From Osmia lignaria lignaria (taxonomy: Eukaryota > Arthropoda > Insecta > Hymenoptera > Megachilidae), in assembly GCF_051020975.1 (NCBI RefSeq), contig NC_135037.1, positions 2,976,001 through 3,040,000 of the forward strand: DNA of 64,000 nucleotides, given 5' to 3'. The number at the start of each line of letters is the position of its first letter. Position 1 is the first letter of the stretch. The notes below the pieces were generated by a model, which was given only the letters and a program-made list of their open reading frames with translations, was not told the DNA's origin and did not search any database. The translations under genes and the position numbers were made by a program. Positions 31,701 through 46,500 of this stretch are shown piece by piece.

Positions 31701-34551
31701 TTGAAGCGATGCTCGATGAACATTGCTAGGTAGAAGGAAATTAGATTTTTTTAATTTCAATTTATTTATTTTAAATAGACTTCCTTCTACCACGCAATTT
31801 TCTCATCGGTACAAAGAAAAAACTTTATAATATCGCGGTGTTGCTCGGTCGTTCGTTTACAACCTTTCATGGCCACCGTACTACAGCTAGAAACCGATCG
31901 ATCGATCGAAGGAAGTGAAGAAAAATAAGAAAAAAAGAAAATGAAGAAAACCAGAGAAATAGAGATTGTCATGGTGATAACTCGACAGATAGATTCACGT
32001 GTAAATAAAAGATCCATGCAAACTTACCAGAGGAAGTTGGGAGAGATAGAGTAGCTTATGGTGATTCGAAGTGTCTCCGATCAACGCCACTATGCACGCA
32101 CCAATACAGCAATACAGGTGAGATCTCGTTATGCATAATATCGGTACAGAAGTACACCGTATCCGCGGAAACGCGAGTCCCGATTTCGTCTCGTGAGATT
32201 CTCTAAATAGTTCGTAAAACGTTCGACACCCTCGAGGAATAAATATCATGGATTCTGATTCCAATAAAAAATTTATATAAAATCGAGGGTGCCGATCGAG
32301 TCCGAAACGAGCTGGAAGAGATATCCCGGGTCATACTACTTGGGAGGGGATTTCGTTCAGAGGCATCCAGTTTAAAAATCAGACTAACAAAGTTATCGAT
32401 ATGAAATCAATATACCCCGAGAACGCGTTGAATATGGAAACGAAAAAACGCTAGGCATGCGGTCTGCTGTTCACGTATCGCGAAACTAAATCACGAAGAT
32501 ATCTGGACGTTGATTTGCCAAGCTATGAACTACCAGGTTCTACCGCATGCATAATGCTTCTCGTCCAAACTATGCCACGTCGAGAGGATGAATCGCGGTC
32601 CTAAGGTGAATATCCGCTCGTTGCTGATATCCTCTCGTATCATCGTTGCATATCGTTGCATCGCGTATAAACGCGATTTGCCCATTCTAATATGTAACGA
32701 TGATAAGACGCGCTTTTATCTGCAACAATTCGAGTGGCGCGTATCTTCGTGAGAATCGAACGTAGACGGTCTGCGTGGATGCTGAGCAACGGAAAATTAA
32801 AACGATATTAAACGAAATCGGATGATCGCGAGATCGGCGTGTCGGGCGTTGAGATGAGCAACGATCATGTTCACCATCGGTGGTCATACAACACCGTGTG
32901 GTATCCGGAGGAGACGAATCACTCAACGATAACAGCAACAAAACGGAGGGTAAAAAAAAAAAATAGAAAAACTGAATAGAAAACCAATAATAGATGAATA
33001 TATCAAATATATCTGGTTACACCATTGTGTCACACACCAACGACAGCAGAAATTAGACAGTAGAGTTCTTATTTACCCAATGATAAGAGGGGGCGTGCAT
33101 GTGGAGGGGATACGAGCACGGGAGATCCTCCTTTTGCCTCAAACTCTCAAAAATCGGCGTCAGCTGGCTCATAAACTCCTCCGCTACACCATAAACGAAA
33201 AGTTTAGGAATATACCGATTGTGTCGTGGTGAACACCAGTTTATCTCGTTTGTCGGTCGATCGAGCGAACGCTAAAGTTTCCGAGAAATCGTTGAAAAAA
33301 TAATTTCACTATTTTAAAAATTCATTGATTAACCATCGAATTCAATGGAAACGTTCGCGTTCGCTTGGTTACATGGACAGAGATCGATCAGGTGCCGTGG
33401 AGACGTCGCTCGACGTCTAAATTCACAGAGACAGAATTTAAAAAAAAAAAAAAAAGAAGAAAAAAAACAGGAGAAAAAATGAAAAAATAAAAATAGAAGT
33501 AGTCTCGTGAAATCGCATCTCCTGAGGTGAGGTACTCTATTCCCTCGGCGAAGAAGCGCCAAGGATTCACGACACGTTGATCACGATTCGAAGACGCATC
33601 AGCGTGGCTAGGATCCAGGACTTTAAGGACATCGAAGGCTGAAAATTCAAGGGGAATCGAATGAAATAGGAACCGGGAAGATTTTGAAGCGACTACCTCG
33701 AGAGGGTGCGTGGGTAGAATAGGTAGCTCTAGGTGCGGCAAACGCTACACCGTTTCTAAAGCCATCATGCTCGCATGCGGAGGATTAAATAAATCTAGAT
33801 GCCAGTTCCTTTTTTTTCCTACAACTGGCTGGTACTTACCGATGAAGAGAGAAGACACGTCAACGATTTCGACCCGGCTAGGTAAAGAGCGTAGAAAGAA
33901 AAAGGGACAGGGGTACCGAGATGAGTCGATAGGCGAGGAAAAGATCTATAATGCGTGCGACATTAGATCGAACAAAGGAAACCTCCCACAATTATTCTCA
34001 TGGAACATCGATCGAGTTTCGGCCGGCTGAACGGATCAACGAACGATCCAGAGTTTGCGATGAGGTTTACGATTATAAGAGTTACTCTGAAAAGTTTGAG
34101 AAACTGCGCCCAAAGGCATCGAGATTCGAGAATTCTCAAAACTTTCATAGTAATCCATGGACCAGTCCTCGTTCGTACAGGTAAGAGGAAGTCGTGAAGC
34201 CAGGTGCTGACAGAAGAATCCATAATTAAATTAAGAGACCACCTGGTACCAACTTCTGCTTCGACGCACGAACGAGGCGTTAACGTTCCCTCGATGGATC
34301 GTGATCAAGATTCGCGAAACCGGAAATCTCTTTTCGGAACTCGACGGACCTCGAGCCACGATCCATCGACGGAATCAGAGAATCTGACACACACGTTACC
34401 TTAGTGATGGGCCCGGCATTCGCCGACGACATATTGGTACGTTGGAGGGTCGACGTTGGACTCGGCTTCGATCTGAACGCTGTCATTGTCTGGCTGACAC
34501 CGTCCGCCAATATGAATTGTTCTCTCAGCTCGATATTCGTTCTTCCCTTGG
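28798..34551 (-). CDS. shot: shot C-terminal tail: GSR repeats and two SxIP motifs (6 exons)
   Basis: Exon 34551-34400 finishes the GAS2 unit (KGRTNIELREQF). Exon 31543-31381 encodes RERSARSVP and TPDSLSDNES. Exon 31313-31176 encodes the GSR region with repeated SRPxSRP units and ends QSLDST. Exon 31093-30910 encodes SRIP, exon 30374-30312 encodes SSIP, and exon 28957-28798 encodes a Ser/Pro/Lys-rich end finishing APFRL. From memory, Drosophila Shot has the same block order with SLDSTDD, SRIP, a SSSIP-type motif and a terminal PFRL. In spectraplakins the GSR region and SxIP motifs bind microtubules and EB1. The donor at 30909 (GTTCGT) is weak, which leaves room for intron retention. Confidence 0.9.
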
Positions 34552-37500
34552 CTACAGAGTGTGTTGCGTGCACGCAAGTTAGAAGGAAGCCGTTACAGGA
34601 CATGTATGCCAGGTGTATCAAATTAAGGGGGCGGGGGTCAAGTTACAAATGAGTATTTACGTTGTTTTTTTATACAGGAAAGAGAAAAAAATAGATAGAG
34701 CGCAGAAAGTAGAAACGGGCAGTAATAGATAAAGATAGATAATTACAGATTGGAAAGTTAAAAATATAGTGGGTGAAGCAAACGAGGGTACGTAATTAGG
34801 AGCATTTACAGTGGCGTTATCGAATCATGCGCGTTATCAACAGCGGAGTATATAAGGGGCAATTGAATTCATTTTTGTATATGCAGAAAAGAGATAGGAA
34901 TAGAAAAAGATAATAGAGAAATATAGAGTAGAGGTAGCAGCGATTGGCGAAGATTAATAGTAATTAGCGATAGTAGCGATAGTAATTGGAGTGATGATAG
35001 CGGCGCACGCGGTATGTTCGTGTGTGTGTACAGTGGGGGGAAAAAAAGAAAAAAAATACAGTGTATTACAGAACGTATGTCCGATAATAATCAAAGGATT
35101 CGAATAAAATATATAAATATCCTGTTTTATGATAAAGGTGATTGTGATTAAGTATCTATTATCAATTTCTCATTAACCCTTTCGTTATCGTGTTATAACT
35201 TGACTCTAGTTCACCATAAAATTCTAGCAATGATTATAAATTCTTTTAACAAAAGGGTTAATAAGGTTTAATACCTTACACAGAATTCGAATGAGACGAG
35301 AATGACATGCAAACAGCATTGAAGTCGAAAATCAATTTTATAATTGAAAAATTTCATCGATCTAATAAACGATGGTAAATTGGAAGCACAAAAGCATTTG
35401 ATTTTCAACAGCAACGCTATCGAAGGGGACAAGTAACATGAATGGTAAAATGATGATAATATATGATAAGGTTCTTTGTTAGAATGACTCGAACCATAAC
35501 ACCACCTTGCATGCCACACATACAAAAGGATTTTTACGTAACAGGAATCGAATTCGTTTCGGAGAAGCAAACGTAGTTAATGTATGTACACGTACAAATA
35601 CGTATCAATCATGCAGGATATACGAAACGTCGAGTTCATGGCCAGTACGATTTTTGAAGTAACACCTTCTTTTCTAAGAATGTTTTTTTTTTTTTCTTTT
35701 ATTGTATCAGTTTTAATAAATGAAGACAATATATTGAAACGTACGGGCCACGAGTATGCAATTATTCCCATATAAAAAGATTCTCACCGAGCGGACACCA
35801 ACCCTCATGTTGTTCCGGTTTGTTAGGGTCCGGTATCGGCATTAGAAAAACTTGACGGGTTAATTACGATATGAGGAGTTTAGTTGGTCCGTTTTTTTTT
35901 TAAAATAAATTTCGTTAAAATAGACGAAGACATGCAATAAACTCGAGGCTTATTAAAATGTACACGTGATATGTCGAAGAGGTACGTCGACAAACTTGTG
36001 CATTATCAAAAAATTAGATGTTTCGATGAAACAAGATGGAACATACACTACCGTCAAACAGTTTGGAAACAAAGAAATTTAAATAAATAATTCAATACTT
36101 CACCTATATAGTAATATAGAAAAGAACAGCAAAAGAATACAATGTAGAATCACTTATCTCGACTTTTTAATTATTTTTTAAAACAATTTAAATGTTTCCA
36201 AATTTCTTGACAGTAGTGTACGTATTGTGGTTTCCTAGAAGAGAAATTATTATTCGTTCGATCGTCTAGCAATGATCAAATTTCTTCTCAAATATTCTCT
36301 TCTAGCAAACCGACAATAAATATTTTTGAAATGGAATAAAGGATCGACAAGAGGATGATTCGATGGATGTTAATAGAGTAACTAATGACAAGCGACAAAG
36401 GATCTCCTAAAGTTCCAATAAATACTCTATGTTCGCTAATGATAATCGATCGAATTCCATTCCACGAATTCTATTCGTTGCAAACATAATCGAACAGAAA
36501 TGCTAACTTGCTAAAAAGTTGTAATTAAAAACGAGAACGTAAGGTGAACGATTCGTGGAACAAAGATTCTTTCGTGGTTAGTGATCAAGCGTCAAATGAA
36601 ACGTAGTTAATAGTAACGCAGGTGAATTTTACGGAGCGCACGCTTTTCTTTCGTTTAAACGGTGTTAAATTAAAAAAAAAAAATTTTAAAAAAGAAAGAA
36701 AAAACTCATCGCAGAGTCAGTTAATGATTAGTCACTTGTTTGGTACCTCAGGAGCTGAGATCGTACACGTACGAATGACACCAACAAAAATGATAGTACG
36801 ATAGTTGTACGAACATTCGACGAGGATTACGTTAGTAAATAGTAATTTTTAATATGAATGAATTTTAGTACGGGATATTCACGGGATGATGAGTGAATTC
36901 GTTTGTGAACAACCGCAACAATTATTCCCTGAGGCAGCGGAAAGCAATCGTGTCCGATTAATAATCAACAAACACAAACTTCAAACTAAAACTCAAAGTA
37001 AAAAGCATACGATGTGTTAGTGAATGTAATTGAAAAACAAAATTCAAATTCAATCTCACACGCGTGTCTTATTAGTCGGTAAAAGAACATAAACGCGTTT
37101 AGCTGCCTCTTTGGATGAGGAGAAGGGATCTAGGGAGATGTGAAATTTCATTTCTCAATCGAGAACCGGTGTAATAATTGTTTCGAGGAGACGGAACGGT
37201 CGAGGGATGTTTGAAATTTTCTTTTCTGATAAGATTTCTAATCCTGAATTCATCGATTCCGACGGTATAGTTCGACGGTAACGGAGTTGAGAGAAATAAA
37301 TAGTAAAGATAGATTGAAGATAAATACTCACCGCGGCAAGGATCATTCTTTAATAGAAATTCGTCTAAGGCTACCCATCCACCACCCACGCGAACCATCA
37401 CGGTGGATCGTAGAATTCGAACCAATCGTAGCTTCTGACTGTCTCCGAACTGCGAAGCAGACAATTATATCAATTAAATAAATACAATTGAATTTCCTCA

Positions 37501-40500
37501 TTAACACTTTTCGGTAAGGAAATCTCGGCTACCCTGTATTTTCCTTCGCCAACTTGGAAGACGCGGAACTTCTGGCGACAAGTACAAAGCATCACCAAGC
37601 GTTTCACTTCGTCGTGAATCTTATCCGTGTCGTTGTACGTCCTGCGTTCTTCCCAGTCCGGTCTCAAAGCGGCGATGAACTCTTTCCAGTCTATCAATCC
37701 TTCTCCGTGACGGTCGAACAAGTCTGCGACTGCTCCCATTTCTAATCTGGACGTCTCGAATTCTAAGAAGATATATTTAATTTAGTTTCCTTACATCTTT
37801 CATTCTCATCGCACCTGGAGCTGTAAAAAGTCTTACTGGTATTCATGATTCCTTGAATGAAATCTTCGCGAGGAATAAGGCCATCGTTGTTCTTGTCCAT
37901 CTTCCTGAAGAGATCCGTCAGTCTGGATTTCTTATGATTCATGAATTTCAGGAACTGCAAGGGAACAATGGTGTTCGTTAAATTAAGGTAATGCCAGTGA
38001 ATCAAGATAAGCAAGAGATGAAGAGAAAGGAAACGCTCACCCTCTTGCGCCAATCTTCCCAGCTGAAGTTTGCAACACGATCCAGTTCCTGAATGTAATT
38101 ATACTTGTCCTGTAGCCGACGTTGACGTTCCCAAGCCAGCATCCACACGTGTCTCCATCGATCCCAGAGAAGTTTCACCCTTGGGCTGCGGAATTCTGGT
38201 TCAGCGCCTTTGCTATATACGGAAACGAACAGCATCAGTTATCTCTTCTCTTGATCGCATTCAGAAGTTGCAGAAACAAAGCGTGAGAAGCGAAGGAAGC
38301 AAATGAACGATGAATTAAAAAAAAAAGAAACAACTCACTGAAGAACCTTTATTGAAATCTAACTGCTGAAGAGTTGAGAAGAAGGAGAACCAAAGAGATT
38401 GGAACCGATAAGATAAATGAAACTGTGAAGAAACGTGTGAGTGGAAAGTGTTATCGGGGGTTAAAAGCAACGCATGGGCAAGTTAGAAAAATCGAAAAGA
38501 CTGGTTATGACGAACCTTCCTTTAGGTGGGAACCTTGGGCCGATGTGCGGCAACGTATCGGCTGTTCTCTCACGGCCGGGGCTGCCTCGGCTAAACAGGA
38601 ACATGCGTCACATCACTCGACACTTCTACAAAGTATCCGCGCGACAAAACTCGCGGTTTTCCTGGCACCGATCGCTTAGTCCCAAATCAGCGATCGATCC
38701 TCGGATTTCCTTTTCGAGACGAGCAAAACGCAGAACAAAGGAGGAGAGAAACAGAGAGAATAGACCACGCGGAATACCGCTCAAAATTACCGACAAACGA
38801 AAGAATCTTTCAATTTGCGAAATTTTACTGTAATTCACACGCAGGCCTATTCGTTATGCTTGTAACAGTGTCCGCCTTGGATGCGCTTCAAGTGTGTTCC
38901 GGATCAAAGATACGCTATCACATACCATGCTACTACTTGAAAAAAAAAAAAAATCAACCGATTCGAATCTCTCGACGACGGATCGTTTTGCTACTTGTCT
39001 CGATAACGCACCTTTCTGTCGTTCCAGTTGTCCTCGTTGATCGATCACACAGAAAAAAAAATGTAAAAAAAAAGGAAGTACAAGTACGACAGAAGAAGAA
39101 TCAAACGCAACACATGCACGGGCAAGTGTAATTTTCCAAACGTTTAAAAAGCGCACGCAAACGAAAACAAACATTGGATAAGAGAATACGCTGCTTCGAA
39201 TTAAGATCGAGAAGCAAAATCAAGTATCGTTCAGTGACGAGTTCGTCTACCTCGATGATTATCGACGAGCGCGATCCTTGGCGATCTAGGGAACTCGCTA
39301 AAAAATCTTGGGACTAGGAGTGAAAAGATAACCAGATACGAAAGAATGTAAACGTACGTCGGTGCTGGTGACTTAGCCTTCAATATCTTCTTGGTATCTT
39401 TCACCGGTTTGATCTGTCTCGCTTTGCAAACACGATCGACTTCGTTTTGTCTTCGACTAGTGTTCTCCATGAACTCTCTGTGGTCTGCTATCAACATTTC
39501 TAAAGTAGCTTTGTCGTCTGGTAAGGGTTCAGCTTCGAGAGCGTTCAGAGTGTTCTCCAAACCTTCCAGCCACGATAATAATTCCTCCAGAAGGTTATCG
39601 AGGTCCTGAAAGAGGAACGATGTAAGAAAAACGTTTGATTTATAGTTGATTTGATTTTTTTACCTGAAGTCCTCGCATATGGTTCTCCAGTCTTTGGTTC
39701 CTCTGGTGTGCCCAAGTGGACACCTCTTCCCATCTCGACTGGATGATGGTGATCCAGTGTTTGATAACTGCAGCACCATCTGGATGAGCTTTACCAAGAA
39801 TCATATGAGCCAATTCCAATGTTTGATCTTTTTCAGTTTCTTTGATACGCAATTCACGCAGGAACCTCTCGTGTTCCATCAGTTGGTTCCTGCTCTCTTG
39901 TTCATCTTCTGGCAGCTGTCCAGCGAATCTCAGCTTCATCTCAGCATCGCTCAGCCATTCGAGAAGTAGATGAACAGCCTTGTGCAGGCGTTCAGCTTCT
40001 CTCAGAGCTTCCTCGAGCCGAGATGTCTTCGCAGAAGATAACCTTGTGACCGTGTCCCACAGGTCGTTCAACTGCGCCAGTTGAGATCCAATGGCAGACG
40101 CGTCTTCGGGTGCTTTATTCAGAAGTTCGCGACCAGTTTTGATTACCGATTCCATCTGAGAAGCACGAGATTCGAGATCCTTCTCGAATGTCTTGTGCTG
40201 TTCTACCAAGTTCATCACAGTGTCCAGGTCACCATGAAGAGGTCCAGTTTCAGCCAGTTGCTTCTGTGACTTACTGAGCCATTCAAGAAGCGCTTGAATC
40301 GCGTCCTTGAATTGGCCTGAGAAGAGCAGTGCCTCTTCGAGCTTCCTCTGTCTGTCCACGCATTTACCACAAACGGTGGTCCATTTGTTCTTCAGCTCGT
40401 TTAGGAGTTCCTTCAGAGCGAACTCGTCGCTCTTTGGCGCTTTGTCTTTCAATAGCTTACCGTTCTTCATGGTTATATCGTAGGTACCTTGTTTCGCGCT

Positions 40501-43500
40501 AAGAGCCTTCTGTAATTCACGATGCTTGTTCAATCTAGCCTTGATCTTCTCTGGGTCGTTACCACCGAGGCCACCGTCTATGGCAACCTCGTCCAGGGTC
40601 TTCTCAGTCTCGTCCAGCCAATTCATCAAACTGGACCAAGCATCGTGGAACTCTCTAGCTTCTTTGTATCCATGATCTAAAGCTCTCGTCCTTTCTGCAG
40701 ACTTGGAAACTACCCTCTCCCATCTGTGTTGCACACTTATGAGCAGGTTCTTTATCAAGATCACATCCTGTTTCTGTGAGAAGTATTTCAGATGCGTGCC
40801 CTTCTTGTCCAGATTCAACATGGTCTCGCGATGAACACCGACGTCTTTCTGGAAGGCCTTGTGTTCCTCGATTTGGCCAAGAATAGTCTCCATTACCCTC
40901 GACACTGGTTTCAGATTGGTTAGAATCTTTTCAGCGTTCGTGAGCCAGTCAACGAACGCCTGGAGCGCGTCGTGGAACTCGGTAGCCTCCTTCAACGCGA
41001 TTTCTAACTTGATCTTCTTGTCGCTGGCACGAGCTGTGACGTTGTCCCATCGTTGTTTCAGGGTTCTCAAATTGTGATTCAGTCCACCGGCACTGCTAGA
41101 GTCGGCGCGCTTCAAGTACTCTTGACCCTGCTGAAGAACAGTCTCGACTTTCGGTCGATTCTGCTCCAACTCGTTGTAAACCTCCATGAAACGTTCCAAT
41201 TGTTCCGAGGCGGTTTCTGGTAAACCACCCACCGGTTTCGAGGCCACTATCGTGTTGTCCACGTCGCCTAACCAGGACAGAAGATCCTGAATCTCAGCAG
41301 TGAAGGACTGCGCCTCTCTGAGAGCATCTTCCAGCTCTCGTTGACGATCAGCGGCACGTTGCAGCAAGTCGCGCCAACGACGATTCAAGGTTCCCAATTT
41401 CTCAGCCGTGGTCGATGCTTCAGCAGTTCCTTTACCATCCTCGATCAACTGTCTTCCGGCATCGTTCAACGTATCGACGCTGGTCTGATGCGCTTGGATG
41501 TCGTTGACCAACACCTTCAGCTTGGCCAGTTCCACTTCGATTACCTGTGGATCACCAGCCACCGCCTTCAAGTTGTCCAGAGTGTCGTCGGTCTTCTCGA
41601 TCCATACAAGCAGCTCGTCAAGCGCGTGCTGGAATTGTCCTAAACGCAGTAAAGCGTTCTCCAGGAGTCTTTGCCTCTCGACCAGACCCCTGAGCAAACC
41701 ATCCCATCTCTTGTTCACCGCTCCCAATGGTTCCTTGATGGCTGCCGCTTGCTCCGACGACGTCCTCTCCGTCAACTCTGCAGCTTGCCTGAAATATCAT
41801 TAACGATGTTAAAATCGCCTCGCGTTGGACGCTTGAACGCGAACTGTACGCGTCGATGTGAGAAAGCGTACACCACGGGGATGTTTTTTTAAATAGGGTA
41901 CCCTATATTCTTACGTTTAGTCAGAATAAATACTGGATCGACGAATCTACGGGAAATAGGAGAGATACAACAAACCATAGGAAGTATAATCCTAAAGGTA
42001 AAACGTGTCAACTCGCGTCCATCGTCGAATCCACGATCAAAGTCATGATCTATGTAAGTAAAACAGGCACGTCACGATCCACAGGCAGGCAGACAGGCAG
42101 GCAAATACAACGATGGATCAACGGACCGTTCGAATTTCAATCAATCATCGAAAGTTAAGGATTTTCGATTATTCGATCGTCAACTGGAGGGTATTACGAC
42201 ATTTTGTTACTGGGATCTATTGCGTATACTCGGTGTACGTTGTACGATGTAAAGAGTTTTAAGCCATGCTCTAACTACAGCAACAACACAGAGAGAGGTT
42301 GACTTGCCTTGTCAGACTCCTAATGCGTTCACAGGAACCGGCGCGGAAAAAACAAAAGAAGTTGGGATTAGAATCTCGCTGGTTACCATCATCAGGGGCT
42401 TGGTCTTGCGTTATTCAGAGAACAAAAACGGGAGAAACCGCGCGAGAAGGTGTACCGGTACAAGTGAAACGCGATTCAACACTCCTGGACTTCGTGTATT
42501 AATCAACAAATTCTCAAGTGGAGGGAGGGAGAAAGAAGCGAGTTATGTTACCTGTTCAGAGCTTCGACCTTGACCATGTGAGGATCTACTTCGGCTTTGA
42601 AATTGGCCAACTGTTTGATCTGTTTCTTAACTTCGTCGATGTCGCTTCCAAGCGGTCCCATCCGAGCAAACTTCTCCTCGGCTTCTTGCAAGAACTCCAG
42701 AAGATTCTGTAGAGTCTCGTGGAACTCCATAGCCTTCTCCATCGCGTCGATCAGGTTCTCCTCGCGTCTAGCGTACAACGCGGTCACGTTGTCCCAGGCT
42801 TGGTCCAGGTCCTCGATGTGTTTTCTCACCTCCGGTTTGTCCGGTTCGCCGCAGAGACCCATCAACTCGTGCCCAGAGGCACGGACTTGCTCTACGTCCG
42901 GTTTCGTCTGGTCGATCTCGTGCCTGATCTCCTGAAGGGCGACCTGTTGCTGTTGAATGGCAGCAGGTTGAGCTGCGGGTGGTGCCTGACCCGCGAGAGC
43001 ATCCTGCAGCTCTCGCAGGGTCGACATTACTCCGTTCAGCTCGGACCAGAATTTCTCCGCGATCGCCAGAGCATCGTCCAGAGTGTGTCCGCGCTCGTTG
43101 GTAGCCTTCTGCACGTCGCTCCATAGTTTGTTCAGTTTTTCCAACTTCCGTTTGATGTCCTTCACAGCTGGATCAGCTCTGTTACCAGCCTTGCTGATCA
43201 CGTCGTCGGCAGCTCGTTTCACAGCAGCATACGCTTCGGATCTTTGAGCCAGTTCGTCGACCAACGCAATGTTCTCCTCCATCTGGTCCCTTAGGCGACC
43301 AGGATGAGCGCTGATAGGTTCGGCGCCGTGCACCTGATCCGCGGTTGACGAAAGAGCACGCAACATACCCTCCAGTTTGTCCGAGAACTGAGAGGATTCT
43401 TGAAGCGCCTGTTCCAGAGTCTGCTGTCGGCTTCGCAGTTCAGCTCTGAGGGCAGCGTATCGGGCTGTGTCCGCTTCAAGGATGTCCTGTATCTTGATCC

Positions 43501-46500
43501 CTTCCTCTTCGTTGACGAGCTTCAACAGAGCCTCCCCAGTTTTGTTCAATTTCTCTACCAGAGGTCTGTGCTCGTTGATGCTCTGCATGAGAAGCTCGTT
43601 TTTGTCCTGTTGAGCTGCTATGAGGTCAGGCCTCAGAGCGGGCATAGGAAGCATGGCGACCTGCTGTTCGGCCTCTTCCAACCAGCTGACCAAACCGATG
43701 TGCGTATCGCGCAGATGCTCGGCCAGAGGTAACGCTTGTTCCAGTGCTCCGAGTCGGTCAGCGGAAAGACCTGAGACGATCTCCATCGTTTCTCGGAGAT
43801 CCTCCATCTTTTCTCTTATGGTGGATGTGTCCTCGTGTTGACCATTCTCGCGTATCACCTTCTTCGCAGTCGAGATCACGTCCCTGACGCGACCCTTCTG
43901 ACTGGATATATCATCGTTCAGAGCTTTGTGCTCCTTCAGTTGCACTCTGATTATCTCTGGCTCGCTGCTGGGTGGTTCCGCTTCTCTCAGCTGATTGTCC
44001 ACCTCGCGGAACCATTCCAAGAGGTCGTCGATATCACCGATCACTTCTAGCGAACGTTGTTTGCTGAGCTGGATTCTCTCAGCCTTTCGTTGAATCTGTT
44101 CCGCGATGGCATCGAATCGCCTGTTGTCTCTGGTGACCAGACCCTCGATGGTCGCGGCACCTTCGCCCGGTGACAATTGAGACAATTGTGGCCCAACGGC
44201 ATTGATTTTATCCAACACTGGTCTGTATTCTGATATTTCCATTTCCAATCGTACAATCTCATCCTCGCGTGGTTCGGCGGATTGCAGAGCCGATTCAGCC
44301 GCTTGCATCCAGTCCATCAAGCGATTATGATTGTCGTGGAACTGTTGGACCAATGGTAGAGATTCCTGTGCATGTTTCAGGAGATCAGAACCACGGCTGA
44401 CTAAATCATTGAATCGTCGTTGTAGAGAATCGAGCTTGTCCTTTAATTGAAGGGCCTCGTCACTGGATATGTGTTTCATTAATTCCAATCCAGCATCCGT
44501 GGTGCTGTCCACTTCAGTCTGTCTGGTGGATACTTCTTCGGTTAAATCAGCAAGATCTTCCATTTGCTGAAGAAGCTTCTCGGTGTGGACTGCCAGTACT
44601 CGATACTTTGACAATCTGATCTCCATGCCTTCCATCCAAGCCTGCAGTTCTTGATAGCTGAGAACCAAATGGCGCAAACCTTGTCTCGATCGTTGTAACA
44701 AACTACCAAGAGCGTCTGATCTTTCAACCAAAGCAGCGTATCTGTCAGCAGCATCTTGCAATTTGTCCGCCAGAGTAGCAGCTTCGTCTTCGCCTACGAG
44801 AGCCATCAATTGACTGGCAATCTCTGTAAGCTCGCTGAAGTCAGGTTTTCTTGACAATATGTCCTCGTGAAGGGTATAGTGTTCCGAAACACGTTGCTGG
44901 ATCTTCTCTTCATCGGTTGGCACTAACTCCATGTCTCTGACACGTTTCTCTGTCTTGTCTAACCAAATAGCCAATGGTACCAATTTATCTTGGAACTGTT
45001 TAGCCACTCCCATTGCTTGTTCGAGCGCCTCCATTCTTTCAGCAGCACTTTCCGTTAGGTTGTCGAATCTTCCTACCAATTCTGTCAACTGCTTCTCGAT
45101 CATCTTTCGTTCCTTAGGATCCGCTCCAGCTGCAACCTCTTGACCCATGTTGTACAAAGACGACATCGAATTTTGTCGATCCATCAGCATCTTCTTCAAG
45201 AACTTCTGCTCTTGCAGCTGTGCTTTAACCACCTTGTAATCCGACGATGGTGGTTTCTGATTGGAAACCATCTCTTCTGTGTCTGTTAACCATTTCTGGA
45301 GACCTTCCAGAGCTTCCTGGAATTTTCCAGATTGCAACAATCCTACGTCCAATCTTCTGTCGCGTTCGTTCAATCTGTCCTTCAGATCGTTCCATCTCTC
45401 GTTCATCTTATCGACATCTTTTTCGATATTGCTGGTGTTCACATCACGGCCGGCAGTTTGGATCAAAGCTTGACCGAGAACGTTGCATTCTTCGACGGCA
45501 CGAGCCAAAGGTTCGATCTTATTGATTTTCAAAAGTCGGAAGTCTTCTTGCTGTACCTTGATGGATTCGACTTCTGATCCGACTGGCTTGAATCTCCTCA
45601 CATGCTCGTTTGCGGCGTCGATCTCATGGATAACGCTTGTGTGGGCTTGGTAAAATTCTTGTAATCTGTCGAGAGTGGTTGATAACTCGTCGCGACGGTC
45701 CCTCGAGCGATCTTCAAGTTTTCCGACTTGTCGTTTCAAGCTGGCAACTTGTTCCCTGGTCGCCACAGCATCAGCCGCGAAACCGTAATCTACCAAACGT
45801 TCTCCAAGGTTCTCCAGACCAGTCACCTCCTCGTACAATCGGGTAACTTTGGTCATCACTTTCGTAGTTTCTTCTATTTGAGTTCTAATGATCTTTATTT
45901 CCCTGCCTGCTGCTCTCATCGAGTCCAGTTCCTTCTCTAGACTGGTCACTTGTTGACCAATTGCTTTCGCGTGATCGTTGAACTGTGCAACTGCAGTTGC
46001 TGCACTCTGTAATTCGTTGCATCTGTCGTCCAACTTCGCTTGTAGATCATTGATTCTATCACTCAGGTTGTCTACTTCGTCTTGCAGATGCGTTGCATCG
46101 ACTCCTTGTTCACGAGCTTTGTTCACCAGGTCGTTTGCCTGTTGTTTGACGTACTGCAAGGGTTTCTTTAGGTTTGTCGTTTCTTCTCGTAAAATCTGAA
46201 ACAAAAAATGATACATAGCGTGTGATGGTGAGAGGAAGAGTCAATAAGGGTGTCAATGGACAGGTGATTTTTAAGACTATTTACCTTTATCCTATCGAGA
46301 AGTTTCGGGTCTTTAGCCGCTCCTCCAAGAGCGTCGTGCGATGCCAATTTATCCTCGCAACGTTGCAAGCTATGTCTCAGTTCTCGTAGGTTCTCGTTGA
46401 AATCCATCAAATGTCGCGCGGTGTCTTCCAGGGATTGTGTTCTCGCAGTTAAATCTACAACATCCGTCAATTTATTAAAACGTGTTACACGATTAAAAGT

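Noticed and set aside
33388..33741. Minus-strand frame with a TTTTCAG acceptor at 33639, considered as a cassette exon of shot
   Set aside because: The peptide (DQRVVNPWRFFAEGIEYL) looks coding-like, but no usable GT donor ends it. It also cannot follow exon 34551-34400 in phase without an early stop. Junction reads would be needed to revive it.
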